Shown here one piece after another: positions 43,353 to 54,230 of a stretch of DNA of 64,000 nt. Origin of the DNA: Prosapia bicincta (taxonomy: Eukaryota; Arthropoda; Insecta; Hemiptera; Cercopidae). The notes below the pieces were generated by a model that saw only the letters and a program-made list of their open reading frames with translations, did no database searches and was not told the DNA's origin. The DNA lies in contig JBAIZL010000376.1 in the NCBI GenBank assembly GCA_036971475.1, forward strand, positions 1,273,501 through 1,337,500. Direction: 5' to 3'. Both the position numbers and the translations under genes were made by a program. Positions within the stretch are counted from its first letter, which is position 1; the number at the start of each line of letters is the position of its first letter.

Positions 43353-44681
43353 TTAGTGAAATGGATTCACCTGGCTCTCACTGCTGTCATTGCAAATTCG
43401 CTGGCATGGAATGTTTGACGTTCCAGGCAGAGAGTCATCAGATTCCATCACCACTATTGTAGTGGTGGAATCTGAAGAGTTTTTTGACTCAGAAGAGGAG
43501 TTTGAAATGGTCCTCTTTTGGGTCGCTTGTGATTTTGCACCTACTTTCACAGGTGCAGCTTTTATATTATTTTTAATACTCGTAATAGTAGTTTTAACGT
43601 TTTTCGCACTTGTCTCTCATAGTGTCTTGCTTCTTCTAATTTTCGCAGAGGTAACTGGCAATGGTGATTTTTCCGCACATTCAACATTAGTGTTTGAGTT
43701 GGATACCAAATTTTTAGTCACCAAAGCTAATAACTGGCTAACTTGTTCCGTGAGAACTTCAATTTTCTTGTTTAGCTCAACGCAGTAGGAACACGACTTC
43801 TCAGGGGTGATAGCTGAGGCATAAGATTTCGTTTCAAGTCTAGGTTGAGTTGACTTGAACTTCTTTTTAGCTTCGTAGAATGATGTTTTGTCCTTTGCCA
43901 TTATGCTGAGGATCGCTTTCTCCTCCTTGAACTTTGGGCAGTTAAAGGAGCGAGCAGGGTGATCACCAGCACAGTTTGGGCATTTCGAAGCACTTGTGCA
44001 AACCTTCTCAGTATGGCCTTCAGATGCACACTGTCCGCATACCTCTGGTTTGGAGCAAGAAGAACTTACGTGTCCAAAACGTTGGCATTTAAAGCACCGG
44101 CGTGGATTGGGAACGTAGGGCCTAACAGAAAGCCGTTGATAGCCAGCATATAAATATTACGGGATAGATGGTTTCCCGAATGTCAGGATAATTGATGTTG
44201 TTGGAACTCTCTGACCGTTTTCCATCCTCATAATTCGTACGACATATGTTACACCATCTGATACCAGTTCTGATTTGAGTTCGTCCTCATGGACATACAA
44301 CAGATCCCTGCATGATATTACTCCCTTTGATGAGTTCAAGGTTTTGTGGGGAGCCACCGAAACCTTGACCTGATCAAAGAAGGAGGTCATTTTTAATATT
44401 AACTGTGACTGCTTCGCATTGCTTGTTTCTATCAGCAGTGTTCCGTTCCTTAACTTCCTTATGGAAGAGACAGGTCCTGCTGCGCATCCGGTTATAGCCT
44501 TTTGGATTACAAAGGGCGATACCTTTGAAAGATCTTTGCCAGCTTCTGCGCAAGACACAATTAAGAACTTTGGTGATTCTAAAATAATTTCTTTCCTCGT
44601 ATTTACTTCTCTAGGCATTTTCGGAGAAACCTCACGACGCCTCTTTACATTCAACTGGTTGGACATTTGTTGGTTTTCCAT
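43353..44681 (-). pseudogene. LINE ORF1 (Gag-like, three zinc knuckles)
   Basis: About 443 codons from MENQQMSNQLNVKRRREVSP. A middle RRM-like region (TFGKPSI at its end) is followed by knuckles CFKCQRFGHVSSSC, a CGQC-type knuckle and CPNCAGDHPARSFNC (about 44110-43940), then a lysine-rich tail and a coiled-coil-like stretch (ELNKKIEVLTEQVSQLLALV). Known ORF1 proteins of this kind bind element RNA and bring it to the nucleus. Stops at about 44159 (a GAA codon in copy F) and about 43619 (TTA to TGA) break it. Its TAA stop (43355-43353) is in the same frame as the ORF2 ATG at 43346. Confidence 0.85.
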
Positions 44682-45094
44682 AATTTGTTTTTAAGCTAAC
44701 CATCGTGTCAGGCGTTACGGGCGAGACTATGAGAACGGGTACACCCATGGATCACTTTCGATCATTTCCAACCCTCGGAACTCTGGGGCCCATAGGTTCC
44801 TCCTTAGCTCGACTGGATGGGCATCAGTCGAGAACTCGTAATACTGTGCACAGGCTCCGACACCTGTGCACCCTGGACACTCCCTGACCAAGGACCGAAG
44901 TGGCTAGCGGACCAGAAACCGCGCATACGTCTTCGGCAGAGCAAGCTCACAACAGCGTCCCAGACCAGAGTTTGTCAAGCTCTGGACCTTTCAGCACTCC
45001 CAACGCGCAACGGTTCTGACCAGTCAAATTCCCTAAGTAAAGATGTTAGTGTATGTGTATATGTGCATGTGTAAGTGTGTGTGTGTGTGTGTGC

Positions 45095-45131
<37 letters not shown>

Positions 45132-45220
45132 CTTTGTGAGTGGTGTAGTGTTAGGCTAGGGTACCGCGAGGGACGCCAAATCCCTCGTAGGTGCGGCTAG
45201 TCCGCACCCCCCTGCGGGGG
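44682..45220 (-). promoter_or_regulatory. LINE 5' UTR of copy J
   Basis: Homologous to 1480-1975 and 22760-23231. Hairpins: GGTGCGG/CCGCACC (45190-45208), CGAGGGA/TCCCTCG (45167-45187), GTGCACAGG/CCTGTGCAC (44846-44871). It carries an expanded GT run (45075-45129) absent from the other copies. Likely internal promoter; inferred. Confidence 0.6.
45075..45129. repeat. GT microsatellite inside LINE 5' UTR
   Basis: GT run with GC interruptions. The homologous sites in the other copies (about 1855-1880 and 23120-23145) have only short GT runs, so it expanded after insertion. Confidence 0.9.
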
Positions 45221-45234
45221 AACCTCATAGTAAA

Positions 45235-45789
45235 ATGAACACTGAAGAATTAACTTTTGCTACTCACGAAAAATTGCAATGTGAGGAAAAGACAGATGCT
45301 TCAAATATAATAAATTTAGTACAATCTCCAAAAAAATGAAAAGCGTTAGTTAAAAGTCAAAACTCAAAGGTGGAGCACTTATCCCCTTTGGAAGCATTAT
45401 CTATGTGTGTCCGTGATGTGAACAGTTATTGTAAACATCCTATCCCCAAGGATAATTTGTTCCAAAATGAATTCAATGATTTTGAACGAAGGTTACTCAA
45501 AGTTACGAAGGTTACTCAAGGTTATGAAGGTAACGAAGGTTACTCAAGGTTACGAAGGTTACTCAAGGTTATGAAGGTAACGAAGGTTACTCAAGGTTAT
45601 GAAGGTAACGAAGGTTACTCAAAGTTACGAAGGTTGCTCAACGACAGGCTGCTCAAGATAACTAAACGATTTGATTGTCAAATTGAAGGAAAAAACAACA
45701 AATTGTATGACAGACTTGTCTTTTCATACCTTATTGTGTTTGAATGCGAGCTACATTTGTTGATCTGCAGACACCAAAGCGGTATTTGA
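45235..45789 (+). pseudogene. Unrecognised reading frame containing a minisatellite
   Basis: From ATG 45235 the frame reads MNTEELTFATHEKLQCEEK and on, meets one TGA (about 45337), and continues in frame (HLSPLEALSMCVRDVNSYCK, NLFQNEFNDFE) into a tandem repeat, then RFDCQIEGKNNKLYDRLVFS and a stop at 45787. Composition outside the repeat looks protein-coding. The segment after the repeat reads protein-like in another frame too (LQTPKRYLIPSQEVYSITGV), which suggests that the repeat expansion shifted the frame. I do not recognise the family. Confidence 0.35.
45491..45645 (+). repeat. Minisatellite of 9- and 10-bp units
   Basis: Alternating units GGTTACTCAA, GGTTACGAA, GGTTATGAA and GGTAACGAA, about 15 in all. 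It lies within the frame 45235-45789 and encodes a repetitive QGYEGNEGYS-like stretch. Confidence 0.85.
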
Positions 45790-45799
45790 TTCCTTCACA

Positions 45800-46475
45800 A
45801 GAAGTTTATAGCATTACTGGTGTTACAGTCGTGATTGCTGTCGAAATTCGCTTACGCACATGTCTCAAATTGAAAATGTTATAAGCAATTTTTTTTTACG
45901 TAACCCCAAAGAACAAAAGTCCAAAGGGGTCAAATATGAACTCTTGGGAGATCAGAGAATAGGCCTCTACCTATTAAAATATTTCTCAATTTGTTTTTTA
46001 GATAAGACAATCTTGCATTAATGACTCGTTGACCAATTGTTCAATGTCCTCGACTTGAAGAAACAAAAGCTAAATTTGTTACTTCATTTGGAAAACCACA
46101 TTGCATTTTAATTCTAATTACAATATTTTACTTCATAAATGTTTAGTCAATATGACTACTAATGGTGGTAGGTATTTGAAGGATGTATATACAGTACACT
46201 TACAGGTTTTTACTATAAAAGGACATATAATAGGGCTTTTGGGGTCATAAAACTTCTGGTCTATATGTACTCCGTGGCAAACGGTAACTGACCCTACTCC
46301 TTTTAGTTAACATACAGATGACTGTATGTTGGAGATTAACGTTGGGCAATTTAATTCACACGAAATCCAGAGTATGAAGTTTGATCAAACAGCCTACGGC
46401 GTATTGATTGTGTGAAATCACTCACAGAGCAAGTTTATTCAGATTAGTTACTACGGGCATGTGTTACTTGCTGAG

Positions 46476-46564
<89 letters not shown>

Positions 46565-47590
46565 GGGAGAGAGAGAGAGTCAAAACAAAAAATGGTTTGT
46601 GGTTGCTAAATTTTAAATCTATTTCCTCTGAACACTCAAGTGGGCGCGCGGAGTACAGTTATTAGCTCTCAAGTGATTTTTTTTGCGTGACTACATGGGT
46701 TGGCAACACTCGTGTCCTTGAGCGTCCACATACCCTTTTTCCTTATTCATCTTCCACCCATAAATCTTCAGTACTAATAATAATATTCCTGTATTTCTGC
46801 AAGTGGTTTCTTAAGATTTTACCACATGTTACTGTAACGGCTATAAACAATGTGTAATGGAGTTGTTAAGATATTTTCTAAAACTTTCTCTACTTTTCTA
46901 GAAATCTTGAAAGTTTTATAAATTTGATAATATGGCTTAGAATGAATTGAGAGTCATACCAGAATATGCACTTTATTGTCGAACAGCAAGTCTTGCAAAT
47001 GTTTGTGACAGCTAGTCTCAGATTCTATTATATTAATTAAATCAGATTTCACAGTATTCTTCATGCAACTATTTCCGTCTGCTAAACTTGGAGAGTATTG
47101 CAGGAGTTCGTATTGTAATAACTCATACTTTCTCCAAGTCACTATCATTGTTGAGATAAAATTTGCTACAGCAATATTTCTTTGGATTTATGTGTTACAC
47201 TTCATAAAACGATGGCATAATCAAAATACTAATTCTATCATTTGGAGGGTAGATTCCTCTAGTTTACTCTAATCCATTCTATATCAAATGCCATTTTATA
47301 AATTCTTAAAATAAACTCCACTTAAAAATATCTTAACATCTCCAAATAATAAATAACAAATTACATCTGCTTACCAAATTGGATCAAAATCGGTCGTTTC
47401 CTTCCAAATTCTCCATGAATTAGACACGAAAATGACGTGATATTAGTATATACTGGTATTTGTGTGTATAAATTTGAACTAATATTTTTTCATTCCAGAG
47501 ACATTAACAGAAACTTTCATATAAGTCTTCGGCTTATGTTCAAAGTAATGGGTCATTTTCCAAATAAAAATTAACTAAAAACGAAAAAAT
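45800..47590. other. Non-coding stretch with a compound microsatellite
   Basis: No recognised gene. The main feature is the AC/AG microsatellite at 46476-46579. Confidence 0.5.
46476..46579. repeat. (AC)n(AG)n compound microsatellite
   Basis: AC run to 46520, then AG to 46560, then an imperfect AG tail. Confidence 0.95.
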
Positions 47591-47668
47591 TAATTTTTAC
47601 TTAGTAGGTATTATAGCTAGTGACTTTAATATGAGGATCAGTATAATAAATTCACTAATGTTCATGAG
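47590..47668 (+). repeat. Left arm of a 78-bp inverted duplication
   Basis: Matches the reverse complement of 49701-49778 with few changes (shared core GTGACTTTAATATGAGGATC). Both copies keep an open frame reading VGIIASDFNMRI-like residues, which resembles the DFN motif of LINE endonucleases, so it may be a fragment of another LINE. The LINE cluster 47908-49700 lies between the arms. Confidence 0.6.
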
Positions 47669-47907
47669 TTTAAAAACTTTGTCTTGGTTATTCTATCTTT
47701 TACAGTATAAAAGATACAAAGGTTCCAGTACGGCGCGTTCCCCCTCCCCTCCCCGCTATGTTGACCACGTGAGTGGTTGACGACATAGGTTTTTACAATC
47801 ATTTAAGATAACAGAACAATAATCTGAAAGGAAATTCGTTAGGGTTTCAGCCCTAATAATCCTCAGCCTCATTATAGATCCTGACTACCAGTGTATTGTC
47901 AGCTTGC

Positions 47908-47996
47908 CCTCGTGAGTTGCATTCTGGTGAACCCCATGGGCATTAAAATCGCCCACTAATAAAAACGGAGTCGGGAACTGATTAAGGGCATCTACT
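47908..47996 (-). mobile_element. LINE endonuclease fragment (copy K)
   Basis: An 89-bp minus-strand match to the endonuclease region at 42890-42990 (part of the GDFNAHHVSWGSP segment) with a 12-bp deletion. Twelve bases separate it from the T-tract of copy L. Confidence 0.8.
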
Positions 47997-48008
47997 TGAG
48001 AGTCTCAG

Positions 48009-48510
48009 TTTTTTTTTTTTTTTTTCCAGGCGAAAAACCTATTGAGGTTATCATCGCCTAACTAAAGATGAGTTTTTAAAATAATACTTCATAAATAAAA
48101 CTAATCAAAATAAAACAGAATAAAATAAAATAAATGTTTAAAACTAATTGTAATAATCTAAAACTAAAGAACCTAAAATTATACAAAATTTAAATATTAT
48201 TAAATATATTAAGGTGGCGTAAGAAAGCGAGGACACGGTCGATAGCCGTGACATCGTCTCTTAAAACCACCTTTAAACTACCTCGAAGATCGTAACGTAT
48301 ATATAAATTTGTCAACTCATTACAATCAAGCAGGATATGCTTGATTGTAATATTATTTCTACAAAACTGACATAGTGGTGGATCCTCATGCCGCATCAAC
48401 CATCCATGCGTTAACAAAGAGTGGCCGATGCGAAGTCGAGTAACTACCACTTCTTCCCTACGATTCGAACGAACAGATGTCCTCCATGGTCGGACGGTAT
48501 TTTTGATGTC
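48009..48510 (-). mobile_element. Family-1 LINE 3' part (copy L)
   Basis: Minus strand: 17-base A-tail (T-tract 48009-48025), hairpin, 3' UTR, and an open frame for the last 86 codons (48450-48190). At 48510 it joins an inverted piece of the same LINE (copy M). Confidence 0.9.
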
Positions 48511-49203
48511 AGATCGGAACTGGATTTATACCTGCTAAATGACGATTCTCCAACATATTTGGCAGCGTCTACAGGCGGATGGACAGCTGTTGACTTGTCA
48601 TTGTGCAGTCATGCTTTTGCTACAAGGCTAACATGGTCAGCATTGCCTGATCTTCATAGTAGCGATCACATTTCTTTTGAGATCTCTTTGTGCGACTCCT
48701 CACCCTGTCGTGGTCGTCAATCATGTTGGATCTTGAAAAAAGCCAACTGGAAACAATTCTTACAAGATTTAGAATCACTGGACTTGGAAGACCTGGCTCT
48801 AATTGATAACATTGTGAATTCATTTACCAAAACTATTTTGAATGCCGCCGGAAAGGCAATACCGAAAATCTCGTCCAAACCACGGCGACCACCTGTTCCG
48901 TGGTGGAATGATGATTGCACTGAGATCCTTCGTTGACGAAGAAAAGCTTAGAACAAGTTCAAAACACATCCAACGAGTTAAAACCTGGAAAAATATAAAA
49001 TCTTCCGTCCGAAAGCACGGAGAATATTTAGGCAAAGTAAACGAGAATCAAGGTGCAGTACATTGGCACAATTACAAGAACTACATGTCCATCTACAGTA
49101 TGGAAGAAATTACGATCCGTCTGTGGCACATCCGTTCCGATACCATTATTTTCATTAAGGCATCCGGATGGTGTTTTGACCACGGACCGTGAGGAAAATG
49201 CCA
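48511..49203 (+). mobile_element. Inverted LINE endonuclease segment (copy M)
   Basis: Plus strand, the reverse of copy L. It encodes the end of the endonuclease and the linker to RT: RSELDLYLLNDDSPTYLAAS, LHSSDHISFEISLCDSSPC, WILKKANWKQFLQDLESLD, ISSKPRRPPVPWWNDDCTE, then a stop (about 48936) and further frames to 49203. Sense 3' part plus inverted 5' part with the middle deleted is the product expected from twin priming during LINE insertion. Confidence 0.8.
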
Positions 49204-49204
49204 G

Positions 49205-49700
49205 TTTTTTTTGCCCTGGCGAAAAACCAACTGTGGTTATCATCGCCAATCAAAATCTAAAACATAACGCATTATTTAAAATAAAACAAACATTACAAAA
49301 ACCATAAAAATACAATAAATAACAAAAAAGAGCAACAATAAATCTATAGCAACAACAATTATAAAACTATAAATAACAAAATAGCAACATAGAACAATAT
49401 AAATAATAACAATATTTAAAACAACAATTTTCAACAATTTAACAAATAAATTTTAATAGCAAAATAACAAGTACATACAATATATTGAATTTAAATAAAT
49501 AATACAGAATAAACGCAGATAATAATTAAAAGAAATATAAGTATAAATATAAATGCATATACTTTAAATATCAAATTTTAAAAAATATGTTCGAGTGGTG
49601 CAAGAAAGCGAAGACTCTGGCAATGGCCGAGGCATCGTCCCTTAGCAACACCTTGAAACTGTCTTTTGAATTAAAAAGGGCACGAATATTATTTACCCTA
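49205..49700 (-). mobile_element. Family-2 LINE 3' fragment (copy N)
   Basis: Minus strand: short A-tail, hairpin GGCGATGATAACCACAGTTGG, long A-rich 3' UTR, and the last codons of ORF2 (49690-49580, decayed). Its tail abuts copy M directly. Confidence 0.85.
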
Positions 49701-49778
49701 ACACGATCTCACGAAAATAAGTGAATTTATACTGATCCTCATATTAAAGTCACTAACTATAATACCTACTGAGTAAAA
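49701..49778 (-). repeat. Right arm of a 78-bp inverted duplication
   Basis: Reverse complement of 47590-47668 (see there). It starts right at the 5' border of copy N. Confidence 0.6.
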
Positions 49779-49886
49779 AATCTGTATTTACAGAGATCCA
49801 GATGCTAGAATTAGAAGCATTCATATACGCACATATAGTCCTGTCCATCTATTATATTTTTATGAATATCTATTTTTTGCAATTTC

Positions 49887-49889
<3 letters not shown>

Positions 49890-49949
<60 letters not shown>
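49890..49949. repeat. (TA)30 microsatellite
   Basis: Pure TA run directly before a LINE 3' end. Confidence 0.95.
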
Positions 49950-49952
<3 letters not shown>

Positions 49953-49955
49953 TTT

Positions 49956-50130
49956 AAGGCGTAAAAACCAATCATGGTTATCTTTGCCTAACTAAAGTGT
50001 TTTGAAACGTGAACTTAGAATAAAACAAATAATATAATTAAAGAAAATAAAATAAATGTTTAAAACATGTTTTAATTATATAAACCAAACATAGATGACC
50101 GTGTCATCGCTTTCTTACGCCACCTGAATC
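49956..50130 (-). mobile_element. Decayed LINE 3' end with small inverted piece (copy O)
   Basis: Minus-strand hairpin (49957-49992, with changes) and 3' UTR to about 50090, then 50094-50129 in plus orientation matching the last LINE codons (GACCGTGTCATCGCTTTCTT). This is another sense/inverted junction, smaller than L/M. The A-tail is replaced by the TA microsatellite. Confidence 0.7.
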
Positions 50131-50144
50131 CGTATAGTGGTATT

Positions 50145-50205
50145 GTAACACATTTTAGGTGTGTTACATATTCAAATAAATTCAGAAAACAAACGGGATG
50201 TCAAA
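50145..50205 (+). repeat. Interspersed repeat segment shared with 33096-33155
   Basis: Second copy of the repeat described at 33096. It follows directly on LINE copy O. Confidence 0.45.
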
Positions 50206-50960
50206 CGACATGTTTAAAAATGGAAAACATATGTTTAAATAATAAAAAAATTGTATTTGAAACGAGAATTATGTTACAGCACAAAATAAGTTTTGCCCGA
50301 GCTGCGCGGCCCAAGGTGCGCGAAAACCTAGATAGCCGGTACGCAAGCTAGGCTAGCCCTTCTTATGTGTCGAAATGTGAAACTAGAAGCACCTCTTCCG
50401 ACATGCTGGAGCAAGGACATCTTAGTTTCGTTTTTGTACATTAACTTTATTTTTAATTAGAAGGAATGTTGCAGCCCGGAGAAAAGCCTTGAGGCGAACG
50501 ATCTTTGCCGAAACGCAAAATGGGGGGTTTTATTCAATAATAACACCGGTCGGATCACCATGATGGAAAAATGGAGCTAAGTGTACTATAACAATCGGGT
50601 TTTAAAATGAATAACTTCTGAAAAACTAAATTATAATTTTTCATGGCTTCATAAGTCAGTTCTCTGTAAAACAACGCGTTTATACATCTTAAATTTGTGC
50701 AAGCAATTTCGAATAAATATGTAATGTAACAAGGGTAAGCCAACATTTCTAATACGTGTTAATTTGTAAAAATTTTGTATTTAATTGCCAAAGTAAAATT
50801 TGATTTGTTTAAATGAACATTGTGTTTAAAATTATTTGTGAAATACGTCATTCTTCTTCAGTCTAAGGTCAATCCTTAATTATGTAATAAACTTACTGCA
50901 ATCTTGAAGATCAATTAATTCCTTCAGAATTAGTTATCAAAAAACGTTACAAATATTTAG
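50206..50960. other. Non-coding stretch
   Basis: Mixed composition, with a GC-richer patch at 50290-50420. A minus-strand frame (50746-50555) has no recognisable domain. Confidence 0.45.
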
Positions 50961-50971
50961 TATGTCTTCAT

Positions 50972-51430
50972 TTAAATTTTTGTTTTGTTTAATTTTAAAA
51001 AAAAGAACGAATTCGCAACCATATGGTATTCTTCCCATACAAATAAACCAAAAAATATTCTATCTAAAGGCAAAGGAAAGTTATTGATAATAGAACTAAA
51101 TTCCATCTTCCTTGCATCCAATCGTATATCACCTTTTGGCTTACAGAGAACGGGATGTTGTTTTCCTTCACTTCCAATCAGTACAATTTTCTTTGGCTTC
51201 TGGAAGTAAGCTAAGATTTGAACTTCTTCATTCATTCCACATATATACACTAAATCATCAGGGAAAGAAGAATGGTCTTTGTAAGTATTCATAGACCTAG
51301 AAAAAATGATTGTCCGGAACCGCTGAAGAGGAATCAGTATAGAACTGAAGTTAGGGTTGATTACAATTTCGTATAATGGGGAATAAATCTTCTTGATAGA
51401 ATAAGAAACAGCTTTTACGCGCCAGGTGTC
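50972..51430 (-). CDS. Possible exon or remnant of an ATR-type kinase (PIKK)
   Basis: A minus-strand frame open from 51430 to the stop at 50972. It contains SSILIPLQRFRT, FPDDLVYICGMNEEVQIL, FQKPKKIVLIGSEGKQ and CKPKGDIRLDARKMEFSSI. The order LQKPKKI, GSDG, CKPKDDLR.D.R.MEF is the signature of the N-lobe of ATR/Mec1-type PI3K-related kinases, which act in the nuclear DNA-damage response. The Asp of KDDLR is Gly here. A TTTTTTCTAG acceptor-like site lies at about 51308-51299, so the exon might start there. Similarity stops after SSIINN with no GT donor visible, and no neighbouring kinase exons were found. It may be a true exon of a gene with long introns or a truncated pseudogene. Confidence 0.5.
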   Translation of the reverse strand, partial: DTWRVKAVSYSIKKIYSPLYEIVINPNFSSILIPLQRFRTIIFSRSMNTYKDHSSFPDDLVYICGMNEEVQILAYFQKPKKIVLIGSEGKQHPVLCKPKGDIRLDARKMEFSSIINNFPLPLDRIFFGLFVWEEYHMVANSFFFLKLNKTKI

Positions 51431-51443
51431 TTATTTGCCAATT

Positions 51444-53092
51444 ACAATAAAAATTATAGACTAACACCACATACGATTAGAGAGGCAAATGTAAAATTGT
51501 AAATAAAGTAACTTTTTATTTTGCCACTTAATATTGTGTTCTATTTAGCCAACTTTCTCAAGCTTTTGGTATGATATTGGTTTCCATCATGCCTTATTGG
51601 ACAGTTATATTTACAACTGAATACTTATGCTAAACTCGATCGATTTTCATATATTCCCAAAAATGATTTTTTCGATTCTAACGGGAAAAAAAACGTTCCT
51701 GATATTGGTACCTATTGTATAATTATTTGCAGGAGTATACTCATAGGACCAAGACTATAATTTAAAAGAATATTGCTGACAAATTTTATTTTGAATTTAA
51801 ATATACTTTCACCAAAGAAAAGACAGTTTTCCTATGTTTACCGTTTAATTAAACGATAATTAATATTTACGAAGCTCCGCTTTAAAGCTTTTGTGTTAAA
51901 AGTTTAAATATTTTAAAAGACGTTCAGATATATCCAGATCGATTCCTATTTCCTGTGGTAAAAACGTTTACTTTGCTACTAATAGTCGACAAAAGTGAAA
52001 AATTAAAATTATTTTTAGAAATTTCATGTTGATTGGTTTTTGTAACAGAAAAACCCCGAGGGAAGTGAAATCCCTAAAGTCTAAATTAGAAATACCGAAC
52101 GAATCAATTGCTTTCGCTTGATTAATATTCGTTTTTAATATAACCGTTTTATATTGGTCACCGAACACGTGATCTATATTTACCATAAAATTGTCATTTA
52201 TGTCCCTTGTTATTTAAATAGAAACACCGTAATAGGGATTCACGTTTCCAAAGCAGCGAAATCCCTGGTTAGAATAAGAAAACTGCGATTACAGTTTTAG
52301 GTAATATCTGGACTTGTGTTATTTATTAAATTAAAAATCATAAAAAATGTCACTAACAGTATGTTTACGTTTTCCCATGTTTAAAAAAAAAAATAATTTT
52401 CTCTTAGTAATTATCATTAGAATTGCATTCTAGTTTAAAATGTTCCTTTGTTTTCTGACATTATAAGCATATAAACTTAGTCTATGTAGAAATAATTTAC
52501 AATTGTTTACTTAATTAATTGAATCTTGTTTATAAAACTGATGATGTTTGGAAAGACTCTTGATAATGACAATAATATTAAAGTGACAATAGTTTCAAAC
52601 CATACTATTTTAAATTTGCGTTAAAGAGGAAGAGAGAGAGAGAGAGAAATTCATTTTTCGGATGTAGACATTCGGAGTCCAATAGTCAGACTTGAGTAAA
52701 GAGAGTTTGACTCATTGTTATGGACTCGCTTTAAATGAAGTCTAACTGTAAACAAGACACCACAGGAAGTCTACGTTTAACAATAAATAATATTACCAAA
52801 TTATAGAAACAATTATAGAAACCTTTTGAAAACTGTCACTCCTTTCACAGATAAACTAATAGACAATTAGTTTAAACCCCAATTAAAAATAACAGCGTCT
52901 TCCTAAACGTATCTTTATCAGGAAAACATATGGAATACATGTCCATATAAAAAAAGACCAAATAAAGACAAGTAGCTAGAATTAAAAAGATACGATGAAA
53001 AAAACAAAAGAAGTCAGAATGATCGAAGGAGATGCTGGGATTTCAGAGAAATAAGTAAAGATTTAAGTGGGAAATGGTGAGAACTAGAAGTC

Positions 53093-53158
<66 letters not shown>

Positions 53159-54020
53159 TTGGTTTAGATAAGGAAATAAACGTATACCATATTTTAGCCT
53201 GTCTGCTAATAAATTTAGTTTTCAATGGAGCTTCTAATTGGAAACAATAAAGTCAATTTGTAAGTTTTTGGAATATTTCAAGAACAAAACTGTCCCGCTT
53301 TAAGTAACCTCTTCTAAGGAAGGCCTATTTTCATGTGAAAAAAACCAGGAATATAAAATAAATTAAAAATTACAAAGTATATCGAATTGACAGTTTTGCC
53401 TTGTATATTTGCACCCTAATACCATGGATTTAAATTTGTTTGAATGAAAATATTTTATTAAAAGCGAAATGAGAACACATCGACATTTCGTATTTCATTC
53501 GGTTATATTTTTCAACGTCAAGAGGATTATCGAAATATGACAATGACTCAGGATGAAATAACCCGGTGTTGGGTTTTATATATGTGCTTCTCCTTAATTA
53601 TAAAGCTTTCTTGCTGAATAGAAAATGCATTGTGTGTATGTACAAATAGCGGAGCACCAACACGCACAGGCACACACACACACATTGGTAAAATCTTATC
53701 CCTAGTTTCCTGAATATTAGATACAAGCAACTAAGGAGCTTCTAGTTCTCAACACTTCCTCCACTAAACTCTTTCCTTATATCTCTGATATCCCAGCACC
53801 TTTCGATCATTCATCTTACTTCCCTTGTCTCTTCCATAGTATCTTTTTAATTCGATCTACATGTCTCCATTTGGTATTTTTCTCTTTTTTATATGGTCAC
53901 ATATTACATATTTCCTTCTCATTTATGTGACTACAAATCTTTACAAAAGTTTAGGAACACGCTGTTATTTTTAATTCAATTTCAGATTTATTACATGAAG
54001 ATTTATACAGTGTATACACC
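51444..54020. other. AT-rich non-coding stretch with microsatellites
   Basis: No gene recognised. TA run at 53096-53156. Frames such as 52186-51968 (minus) show no known domain; upstream kinase exons were sought here and not found. Confidence 0.45.
53096..53156. repeat. (TA)30 microsatellite
   Basis: Pure TA run. Confidence 0.95.
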
Positions 54021-54091
<71 letters not shown>

Positions 54092-54120
54092 ATATATATA
54101 TATATATAACTATATATATA
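54020..54120. repeat. (CA)n(TA)n compound microsatellite
   Basis: CA run to 54040, then TA with short TG interruptions. Confidence 0.95.
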
Positions 54121-54230
54121 TTTGTATGTGTGTGTCTTTACGTCAACCAGTTTCTCCTTTTATGCTTAATTTAATTCAGACATAAAACATGACACACTAT
54201 CTTCTACGGGTCCAAATCAAACGTCCTCCC

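Larger units (their letters stand above)
39480..45220 (-). mobile_element. Nearly full-length family-1 LINE (copy J)
   Basis: The reference copy in this window, 5.74 kb, minus strand: 5' UTR (45220-44682), ORF1 (44681-43353), six-base gap, ORF2 (43346-39657), 3' UTR, terminal hairpin (39487-39520) and a short A-tail (T-run 39480-39487). A possible 6-bp duplication CATAGT lies at 39473-39478 and 45226-45231. The combination of a zinc-knuckle ORF1, APE endonuclease, RT and RNase H is that of the I-like group of LINEs. Visible lesions: two stops in ORF1, two stops and two frameshifts in ORF2. Not autonomous now. Confidence 0.93.

Noticed and set aside
39473..45231. Confident target duplication CATAGT for LINE copy J
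   Set aside because: Only six AT-rich bases match, one base separates them from the tail, and the exact 5' end is uncertain. Recorded only as possible.
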